Origin: Ghiorsea sp.
Lineage (GTDB): Bacteria; Pseudomonadota; Zetaproteobacteria; Mariprofundales; Mariprofundaceae
Direction: 5' to 3'
Assembly: GCA_027019685.1 (NCBI GenBank)
Contig: JALUWH010000115.1
Span: 1 to 13,759, forward strand
Length of the DNA: 13,759 nt
Below the pieces are notes generated by a model that had not been told where the DNA came from, made no database searches, and saw only the letters and a program-made list of their open reading frames with translations. This document shows, in pieces, positions 1 to 6,120 of the stretch (the first letter of the stretch is position 1; each line of letters opens with the position of its first letter). The translations under genes were made by a program, and so were the position numbers.

Positions 1-1
1 G

Positions 2-1606
2 CAAGCCTTGTTGCTCAAAGAAAACCCATATACCAAGCGAGCCTTATTGCATGAGCCATCTGTTGTGTTGGTTACATTGATGAATGAAATGGGCATGTAC
101 AAGCAGTTATCTAAGCTGTATCAAAAGAAGAACTACCCTGAAACGCTTCGCTTGCGGTTGCAGCAAGAAGTTGATGTTAGTTTTCAGCAATGGCTAAAGA
201 ATAAGTATCATGATGTTACGCGGTTAAATGAGACTTGGTTGATGGGTGTGAACAATTTTACTGATGTAAAGTTTCGTTTTAAAGGGGGAAGTAAGCCCGA
301 AAAGCGTGATGCGATTTCTTTTATTTATGATACAGAAGCTAAGGTGCATAGCGAAATGATAAACTACCTTCGTGATGAGGGTTACCAAGGTTTTCTAACT
401 AATTTGAATGCGAGTCGTGAAATGTTGGCAGGTTCTGTGCGTAATGTTTTAGATGTTGTGACCTTACACACTTATCATGATCATCCTAAAAAAACAGGTC
501 GTTTAGGCAAGGCTGCTGCGCCAATGCGCACACAGCAAAACAGTAGCTCGCTGAGCAATAACTTATTTTATATTCGCACCATTGCACCAAGCAGGCTTAA
601 GGATAAACCATTCGTGGTGGATGAGTACAATCACCCATTCCCCAATCCTTGGCGCAGGGAAGCTGGTCTTGTCTTTCCTGCTTATGCATCGTTTCAGGAT
701 TGGGATGGTATTTGTCGTTTTGCAGAGCCTGCCCAGCTTTCTTATGAGGTAAAAGGACAGGCTAATACTGCAATTAGTGCATTTAATGTAGGTATGGATC
801 CTATTGCGCGTGCAGGCGAGGCTTTGTCGGCATTATTGTTTAGGAGAGGTGATGTAAAGGTTGCACATTGGCAAGCGGATATACAACTTAATCAAGAGGT
901 ATTGATACAAAGAGGGGCGACTAAAGCATGGCCTGCTGCTTTGATGGATTTGAGTTTAGGTATGCAGTTAGGAAGTGATTGGGGTGAGAGCCAGTCTATG
1001 CAGGTTGTGTTTTCTAATCGTCAAGATGTAAGTATTAAGGAACCTCTGGCTAAAGTGCTTAGACAGCCTAGGGCTGTTGTTGAGCGTGTCATTCTTGGTG
1101 TTAATAAGTCTAGGGCTGTGCCTAAAGAAGATATTCAGTTGTCGGTAGATAAGAAGCAATTTGTTGTCACATCTAGACAAACGCTTGCAGCTACTTTTTC
1201 AGATGAAGATAAACAGGTTATATTGGATGGTTTGAAAATATCGAATATTCAGGATGCCGCCTTGGTGTCAGTGTCTGCACTGGACACCTTGCCTGTGGCG
1301 CAAAGCAAACGATTGTTATTAACATTCCAAACTGATGCTCGGAATACGGGTATGGTGTTTGCCGATGGCGAAAAAACTGTAAAAACGTATGGAAGTTTCC
1401 CTGTGCGCATTTTACGCAGCAAGCTTTCGGTCTCTTTAAAGCATGAAAAACCAATGAAATTATATGCCTTAAACTTACGAGGAGAACGCATCAAAGAACT
1501 TCCCATTCAATATCAGGATAAAACATTAAGCTTTGATTTGGATAATAAGATTCAAGGCTGGGGACCAGTTGTATTTTATGAGTTGGTTGAACAGGTTAAG
1601 GGTTAA
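2..1606 (+). CDS. Clan GH-A glycoside hydrolase (GH5/GH42-like), 5'-truncated by the window edge
   Basis: The reading frame is open to the left edge (codons from base 2), so the true start and probably the first half of the TIM barrel lie upstream. Numbering residues from the TTG at base 8, the segment SVVLVTLMNEMG carries the Asn-Glu pair typical of the GH-A acid/base (E27). The segment KPFVVDEYNHP gives a strand-end nucleophile candidate (E206). Between them, QWLKNKYHDVTRLNETW resembles the substrate-side helix of GH42/GH5-like enzymes. From about residue 330 the sequence looks like beta-sandwich accessory domains. Both catalytic glutamates are present, so activity is plausible; the substrate is not readable. 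It is followed after 3 nt by a sulfotransferase and then two glycosyltransferases, so a role in trimming or remodelling the polysaccharide made by this cluster is inferred. The exact GH family is uncertain. Confidence 0.75.
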   Translation, partial: QALLLKENPYTKRALLHEPSVVLVTLMNEMGMYKQLSKLYQKKNYPETLRLRLQQEVDVSFQQWLKNKYHDVTRLNETWLMGVNNFTDVKFRFKGGSKPEKRDAISFIYDTEAKVHSEMINYLRDEGYQGFLTNLNASREMLAGSVRNVLDVVTLHTYHDHPKKTGRLGKAAAPMRTQQNSSSLSNNLFYIRTIAPSRLKDKPFVVDEYNHPFPNPWRREAGLVFPAYASFQDWDGICRFAEPAQLSYEVKGQANTAISAFNVGMDPIARAGEALSALLFRRGDVKVAHWQADIQLNQEVLIQRGATKAWPAALMDLSLGMQLGSDWGESQSMQVVFSNRQDVSIKEPLAKVLRQPRAVVERVILGVNKSRAVPKEDIQLSVDKKQFVVTSRQTLAATFSDEDKQVILDGLKISNIQDAALVSVSALDTLPVAQSKRLLLTFQTDARNTGMVFADGEKTVKTYGSFPVRILRSKLSVSLKHEKPMKLYALNLRGERIKELPIQYQDKTLSFDLDNKIQGWGPVVFYELVEQVKG

Positions 1607-1609
1607 AAT

Positions 1610-2485
1610 ATGGCAAGGCGAACATTTTCCGCACAACAATTGCAGTTGTTTCAACATGTAAATGTATCGGGTATGCAAAATAATCAACAATACACTGTGC
1701 CCGATTTCTTAATGATTGGTCCACAACGCACAGGCACAACATGGTTATCTCGGTATTTGGTTCAACATCCTGATGTGTTTATTCCTGCAGAAAAAGAACT
1801 GTATTATTTTAATTACTTGATGGAGCAAGGAGCGTTGTTTCATTCTACAAAACTCACATGGTATTTGCGTAAGTTTGAACCAAGTATGCGTGACTTCTTA
1901 CGTCTTAACGGAATGAACCTTAAAATGATGGGGCGTTTACCAAAAACATCATTGGATTGGTTTCAATATAAAAAAGCACGCGTTTTTGGTGAAGCAACAG
2001 CATCCTATGCCGCTATGGATGAAGGCTTGATTGCAGAAGTGCTAACCTTAAATCCACATATAAAGATTATGATGATGGTGCGTAATCCTATTGAACGTGC
2101 GTGGTCACATGCCAAAAAAGATTTGCTTAAAGCACGAAAAAGAAGCTTGAAAGATGTTCCTTTTTCTGAGTTTTCAGCATTTTACCAGCGAGACTATCAA
2201 AAGCGATGTGGTCAATACCAGTCTATGATTGCATTGTGGGAAAAGTATGTGGATAAGGATTGTTTTTTAATTCAGAAATTCTCAGACGTAAAGGAAAACC
2301 CGACAAAATTATTCGATCGTGTATGTGAATTTCTTGAGGTTACACCGATGGCTGACAGTCTGATGCAGCATAAACAAGTGGTTAACCCAACGCAAAGAAC
2401 CAAACTTCCTCAAGCACACCAAGCATTGTTGGAGTCTTTGTTTGCGGATGAAATTAGCTACTTACAACAGCAAGGATGGCTATAA
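1610..2485 (+). CDS. PAPS-dependent sulfotransferase (Sulfotransfer_1-like)
   Basis: A 291-residue protein predicted to transfer sulfate from PAPS to a carbohydrate hydroxyl. The 5'-phosphosulfate loop is clear at residues 32-46 (DFLMIGPQRTGTTWL), followed by the usual HPDVFIPAEKELYYF segment. The 3'-phosphate-binding motif is at about 157-166 (VRNPIERAWS). VFGEATASY at about 125-133 matches the conserved GE-x-SPSY-type stretch. The length fits bacterial and heparan-type sulfotransferases. There is no signal peptide or membrane segment, so it is cytoplasmic. The ATG is 3 nt after the upstream stop, with AAGGG at 1598-1602 as ribosome binding site. Lying between a glycosidase and glycosyltransferases, it probably sulfates the exopolysaccharide or a lipid-linked precursor. 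The acceptor cannot be read from sequence. Confidence 0.9.
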   Translation: MARRTFSAQQLQLFQHVNVSGMQNNQQYTVPDFLMIGPQRTGTTWLSRYLVQHPDVFIPAEKELYYFNYLMEQGALFHSTKLTWYLRKFEPSMRDFLRLNGMNLKMMGRLPKTSLDWFQYKKARVFGEATASYAAMDEGLIAEVLTLNPHIKIMMMVRNPIERAWSHAKKDLLKARKRSLKDVPFSEFSAFYQRDYQKRCGQYQSMIALWEKYVDKDCFLIQKFSDVKENPTKLFDRVCEFLEVTPMADSLMQHKQVVNPTQRTKLPQAHQALLESLFADEISYLQQQGWL

Positions 2486-2498
2486 ACCATGAATATTA

Positions 2499-2661
2499 GG
2501 GAAGTGCTGATCAACGCAATGAATGGTGCCTATGCATCCAAAATCACCAACACCTGCGTTGGAAAACTTAGCAATAGCGGTGCTATTGCTTACATTTACC
2601 GCCTTGGGGTTGGTAATTTTGAACCACATATTCACTCATCCAGAGTTAATCAGCACTTCCC
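2499..2661. mobile_element. MITE-like palindromic element with 17-bp terminal inverted repeats, flanked by TA
   Basis: The terminal inverted repeats are GGGAAGTGCTGATCAAC at 2499-2515 and GTTAATCAGCACTTCCC at 2645-2661, matching at 16 of 17 positions. TA lies immediately outside each end (2497-2498 and 2662-2663), consistent with a 2-bp target duplication. The element is an imperfect palindrome centred exactly on 2580: an inner arm at about 2539-2554 pairs with 2606-2621, and a perfect 9-bp stem lies at the centre. No transposase is encoded, so it would be non-autonomous. It fills the gap between the sulfotransferase and a glycosyltransferase in the same operon. The ends resemble purine-rich IS5-type termini from memory, but the family is not assigned. 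A non-transposing intergenic repeat is the main alternative. Confidence 0.65.
2570..2590. repeat. Central perfect hairpin of the palindromic element
   Basis: AGCAATAGC (2570-2578), loop GGT, then GCTATTGCT (2582-2590): a 9-bp perfect stem with a 3-nt loop whose centre coincides with the centre of the terminal inverted repeats. In the operon mRNA it would nucleate a long folded structure covering about 160 nt. No U-tract follows, so it does not look like an intrinsic terminator. Confidence 0.8.
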
Positions 2662-2662
2662 T

Positions 2663-2669
2663 AGGAAGG
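2663..2669 (+). promoter_or_regulatory. Strong Shine-Dalgarno at the edge of the palindromic element
   Basis: AGGAAGG lies 4 nt before the ATG at 2674 and only 1 nt before an upstream GTG at 2671. This favours ATG 2674 as the start of the glycosyltransferase. Its first base is the A of the TA flanking the element, so the insertion point touches the ribosome binding site. A stem formed by the element would end right beside it and could affect its accessibility. Confidence 0.6.
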
Positions 2670-2673
2670 TGTG

Positions 2674-3900
2674 ATGCCAACGTTATTAAGTGTGAATAAC
2701 TATTATTATCGTCGTGGTGGTGCAGAAGCTGTTTTTTTGAGCCAAAATGAGATGTTGCAAGGCTTGGGGTGGAAGGTTGTTCCTTTTGCTATGAAACATG
2801 CGAAAAACGAATCTTCTGAACATGATATTCACTTTGTGGATGAAATTGAGTTTGGGAAAAGTTATGGGTTGTATAAAAAAATGCAATTGGCGGCTAAGGT
2901 TGTTTATTCTTTAGAAGCAAAGGATAAAATTAGGCAATGCATTCAAGAAACATCCCCAGACATTGCGCATTTACATAATATTTACCACCATATCTCACCT
3001 TCAATTTTATCTGGTTTAAAAGATCAGGGCGTACCCGTGGTGATGACACTGCATGACTTAAAGATTGCTTGTCCTGCGTACAAGATGCTTACACATGATG
3101 GTGTTTGTGAACGATGCAAGGCTGGCAGTGTATTACCATTGATTCAGAACAAATGTATCAAAGGCTCAAGGGTTTTGAGTGCTTTGATTGCTTTGGAGAG
3201 CACGGTGCATAAAGTAATGAAGCTTTATCATCATGTGGATCGTTTTATTGTGCCAAGTAAGTTTTATTTGGAAAAATTTGTTGAGTGGGGCTGGGATAGA
3301 AGCAAGTTTATTTATATCCCTAATTGCATTGATATTGAACAATTTGAAGCAAATGTAACCCCAGGTGAATCCTTTGTTTTTTTTGGACGGTTATCCGAAG
3401 AAAAGGGAATTATGACTCTGCTTGAGGCTGCGAAAATTTCTGGAGTAGCTGTGGATATTGTTGGTGAAGGTGAGTTATCACAGCAAGCGAGGGACTATGC
3501 AGGAAAACATGGAGTGAAGGCAGAATTCCATGGTTACCAACAAGGTGAAAACTTGTATGCCTTGATTCGTGCTGCCAGAGCGGTGGTGTTACCATCGGAA
3601 TGGTATGAGAATGCACCTATTTCTATCCTAGAAGCATATGCGTTAGGCAAGCCAGTGATTGGTGCAGATATTGGCGGTATACCTGAAATGGTGAAGCAAG
3701 GAGAGACAGGTATGTTGTTTCCATCGGGAGATAGCCAAAAATTAGCTGATGCGTTACATTCATTTCAAAATCTTACTTCAATACAGTTAGAAGATATGGG
3801 CAGACAAGGGAGAGCTTGGGTGGAGACATCATTTTCATCAAAACAGTATCAGGAATCACTTTTGCAGCTTTATTATAGTTTGGGTGTATCAAGTGCCTGA
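2674..3900 (+). CDS. GT4-family glycosyltransferase (GT-B fold)
   Basis: A 408-residue retaining glycosyltransferase. The N-terminal Rossmann domain opens with LLSVNNYYYRRGGAEAVF, where the glycine-rich GGAE at about 15-18 is the usual start of GT4 enzymes. DIAHLHNIYHH (about 96-106) and VVMTLHDLKIACP (about 122-134) are typical acceptor-side motifs, followed by a cysteine cluster (CERC and NKC) seen in one GT4 subgroup. The C-terminal nucleotide-sugar domain has FFGRLSEEKG (about 236-245), VDIVGEGE and the EX7E motif with E312 and E320 in ENAPISILE. No signal peptide or transmembrane segment is seen, so it acts at the cytoplasmic face. ATG 2674 is preferred over GTG 2671 on ribosome-site spacing. 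Its end overlaps the start of the next glycosyltransferase. Donor and acceptor sugars are unknown. Confidence 0.92.
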   Translation: MPTLLSVNNYYYRRGGAEAVFLSQNEMLQGLGWKVVPFAMKHAKNESSEHDIHFVDEIEFGKSYGLYKKMQLAAKVVYSLEAKDKIRQCIQETSPDIAHLHNIYHHISPSILSGLKDQGVPVVMTLHDLKIACPAYKMLTHDGVCERCKAGSVLPLIQNKCIKGSRVLSALIALESTVHKVMKLYHHVDRFIVPSKFYLEKFVEWGWDRSKFIYIPNCIDIEQFEANVTPGESFVFFGRLSEEKGIMTLLEAAKISGVAVDIVGEGELSQQARDYAGKHGVKAEFHGYQQGENLYALIRAARAVVLPSEWYENAPISILEAYALGKPVIGADIGGIPEMVKQGETGMLFPSGDSQKLADALHSFQNLTSIQLEDMGRQGRAWVETSFSSKQYQESLLQLYYSLGVSSA

Positions 3901-5029
3901 TGTTAAACGATTGCGGATTATGGCTGTTGGGTTACGAGGATTTCCCAATATTCAAGGGGGTATTGAGACCCATGCGCAGCATTTATATCCTGAGTTGGTA
4001 AAGTTAGGCTGTGATGTTGAGGTGCTTGTGCGGCGACCTTATGTGACCGCAGACAAGTATACATGGGAAGGTGTGCAAATGAAGGCGCTTTGGTCACCAA
4101 CCTCAACAGGTTTTGAAGCTTTAGCGCATAGTTTTTTAGGTGTCTGTTATGCCATTGTGCGCCGTCCTGATGTGTTGCATATTCATGCGGTTGGACCAGC
4201 ACTGTTTGTACCTCTAGCACGGTTGTTTGGTTTGAAGGTGGTCATGACACATCATGGTATGGATTATCAACGCCAAAAGTGGGGTAGGTTTGCTAAGGTT
4301 ATATTGCGATTGGGAGAAAACCTTGGTGTAAAGTATGCACATGCTTGCATCACAGTTTCAAAAAGTATTCAGCAATTCTTAGAGCAGGAATATGGTTCTC
4401 ATTTGAATATTAGGGCAATTCACAATGGTGTTGAAATACCAAAACCTTGTGAATCTACCAGCATTCTCAACCAGTTTTCTTTAGAGCCGCAAAAATATTT
4501 CTTGATGGTGTCTCGATTTGTGCCTGAAAAGCGTCAAGATGATTTGATTGAAGCTTTTTTAGCTTCAAATAAACGAGATAACCGCAAGTTGGTGTTGGTT
4601 GGTGATTTTCATAAAGGTTCAAAAGCATATTTAGAGAAAATTCAACAACTTGCAGCGCAGCATCCCCATGTTATTTTGACAGGTTTTCAAACAGGTGATT
4701 CGCTTGCATCATTGTATACTCATGCTGAGTGCTTTTTCTTACCTTCTTCTCATGAAGGTTTACCCATTGCGCTATTGGAGGCCTTATCGTATGGGCTTTA
4801 TCCTGTTGTGAGTGATATACCAGCACATCTTGAAATGGCATTAGAAGATAAGCACTACTTTAAGCTTGGTCAGGTTTCAATGTTAGCCGAGCGTATGAAT
4901 CAGGTACCTGAAGGTGGGTTCACTGCTCAAACCAAAGCAAATGTGATAGAAAGGGTAAGAAAAGATTTCACTTGGTCTGAAATTGCACAGGAGACCTTAG
5001 ACTTTATCAAACATAAACCTGAAGCTTAG
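3893..5029 (+). CDS. GT4-family glycosyltransferase, second in tandem
   Basis: A protein of about 378 residues with MAVGLRGFPNIQGGIETHAQ at the N terminus, where G-GIE is the GT4 glycine loop. DVLHIHAVGPAL and KVVMTHHGMDYQRQKWG follow; these wordings are common in rhamnosyl- and related EPS GT4 enzymes. The C-terminal half holds LMVSRFVPEKRQDDLI, LVLVGDF and the EX7E motif (about E288 and E296, HEGLPIALLE). The start is uncertain: GTG 3884, GTG 3893 and ATG 3920 are in frame, and none has a strong ribosome binding site. GTG 3893, which overlaps the upstream gene by 8 nt and implies translational coupling, is chosen. It is diverged from, not a copy of, the preceding enzyme. It probably adds another sugar to the same repeat unit. 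It is the last + strand gene before convergent genes. Confidence 0.9.
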   Translation: MPDVKRLRIMAVGLRGFPNIQGGIETHAQHLYPELVKLGCDVEVLVRRPYVTADKYTWEGVQMKALWSPTSTGFEALAHSFLGVCYAIVRRPDVLHIHAVGPALFVPLARLFGLKVVMTHHGMDYQRQKWGRFAKVILRLGENLGVKYAHACITVSKSIQQFLEQEYGSHLNIRAIHNGVEIPKPCESTSILNQFSLEPQKYFLMVSRFVPEKRQDDLIEAFLASNKRDNRKLVLVGDFHKGSKAYLEKIQQLAAQHPHVILTGFQTGDSLASLYTHAECFFLPSSHEGLPIALLEALSYGLYPVVSDIPAHLEMALEDKHYFKLGQVSMLAERMNQVPEGGFTAQTKANVIERVRKDFTWSEIAQETLDFIKHKPEA

Positions 5030-5034
5030 TATAA

Positions 5035-5050
5035 CAACTGAATTCAGTTG
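5035..5050. terminator. Convergent-gene palindrome, possible weak bidirectional terminator
   Basis: CAACTGAATTCAGTTG is a perfect 16-bp palindrome spanning the 14-nt gap between two convergent stop codons and entering the end of the - strand gene. As RNA it gives a 6-bp stem with an AATT loop, followed on the + strand by GTTTTGTT. The stem is short and AT-rich, so terminator strength is doubtful. Confidence 0.35.
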
Positions 5051-6120
5051 GTTTTGTTGGCAAAACAGTCTGTGATTTTAATACTGGTTTTAGGCTTTTG
5101 TACGAATTGTGTTATCGCATCATAAAATGATTGCTCTTGATACGATAGAGAAAAGGCGCGTTTGTTTTTTACAACGGTATGCGGTGTGCCTCGAAGGCTA
5201 AAAAAGTTGTTTGTAGATGTTAAAGACTGACAAACACTCGTAGCATGTTTCTGAATATATGCACGCTGTTGATTTGAAGGGTGTTGAGATATACCTAGTC
5301 TTCTTAAGTGAACAGGGTCTGTTTGAGATATTCGGATAAATAAAGGTGATTGTATATGGGGGTAAACATATGCACCCATGATACAGTGCCACTGGTCATC
5401 AGGGTGTGTTTGCGCACAGCCTTCATCCACTTGAATTTCAAGTGTAGATAGTCTTTTTGTAATATCTTGGTGCATGGTACTGCGTGAAGGAAAAGGTTGG
5501 GCATCAAGAATCCAGCTACCATCAACAATACCTTTGACCTTGGTTTTAGGTAGTTGGGATGCAACCCAATCAATATGGTTCATAACACCAATACCACCAG
5601 CCGAATTACCAACCAAGATAAGTGTAGATGCCTTGTCTAATCCAGAATGTTTTAAAGATTGAATAACACCGTGAAGAATGCTGCTACCTTGAAATGATAA
5701 TCCTTTTGAAGCTTGGCTGGCTTTTTGTTTGCCAAGCCAGACATCCATAGAACATTGTGGGATAAAAACTTTGTTCCAAGCAGAAAAGGTTGGGTTGTTC
5801 CGCTCATCATCAGAAAGAAGTCCTGTACCACGCATGGCATCCCAACGGTAGAGGGAGCTGGTCATGTTCTTTTTAGTTTGCAATGCTTGTTGGCAGTTTT
5901 CTAAAGTGCCACAAGGAACCCCACCGCCTAGCATAATCATCCATTTCTTTTGCGTTGCTTCTGCGTTTATAAAATAAACTGCGGGGCTACCATCCATGCA
6001 CACAGCTTGTTGATTTACAGTAGTATCTATGACTTGTTTTTCAAGCGTACTTGCTATTGCACTTTGGGTGAAAGCAAGAAATAGTATGAATGTATATATG
6101 GGAGTTTTTAACATAAGCAT
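5044..6120 (-). CDS. Secreted Notum/pectinacetylesterase-family serine hydrolase
   Basis: A 358-residue protein with a Sec signal peptide (hydrophobic residues about 7-20, likely cleavage after AIA near 23). The mature part matches the pectinacetylesterase/Notum alpha/beta-hydrolase family, which removes acetyl or fatty-acyl esters. Visible hallmarks are CMDGSPAVYF (41-50), the oxyanion-type loop MLGGGVPCG (63-71), the VFIPQCSMDVWLG region (118-130), and the nucleophile elbow GNSAGG with Ser173. Asp268 in SQTDPVHL and His314 in GTPHTVV complete the likely triad. Eight cysteines fit a disulfide-bonded periplasmic or extracellular enzyme. It is the last gene of the four-gene operon, and its ATG shares one base with the upstream TAA (TAATG), implying translational coupling. 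The substrate is unknown; deacylation of a surface polysaccharide is inferred from context. Confidence 0.82.
   Translation of the reverse strand: MLMLKTPIYTFILFLAFTQSAIASTLEKQVIDTTVNQQAVCMDGSPAVYFINAEATQKKWMIMLGGGVPCGTLENCQQALQTKKNMTSSLYRWDAMRGTGLLSDDERNNPTFSAWNKVFIPQCSMDVWLGKQKASQASKGLSFQGSSILHGVIQSLKHSGLDKASTLILVGNSAGGIGVMNHIDWVASQLPKTKVKGIVDGSWILDAQPFPSRSTMHQDITKRLSTLEIQVDEGCAQTHPDDQWHCIMGAYVYPHIQSPLFIRISQTDPVHLRRLGISQHPSNQQRAYIQKHATSVCQSLTSTNNFFSLRGTPHTVVKNKRAFSLSYQEQSFYDAITQFVQKPKTSIKITDCFANKTN

Noticed and set aside
2489..2674. A 61-codon open frame between the sulfotransferase and the first glycosyltransferase
   Set aside because: It lies almost entirely within the palindromic element, has no recognisable domain and no good ribosome binding site, and its codons are explained by the inverted-repeat structure.
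3918..4220. A 100-codon - strand open frame
   Set aside because: It is antisense to conserved glycosyltransferase motifs and shows no protein-like features of its own.
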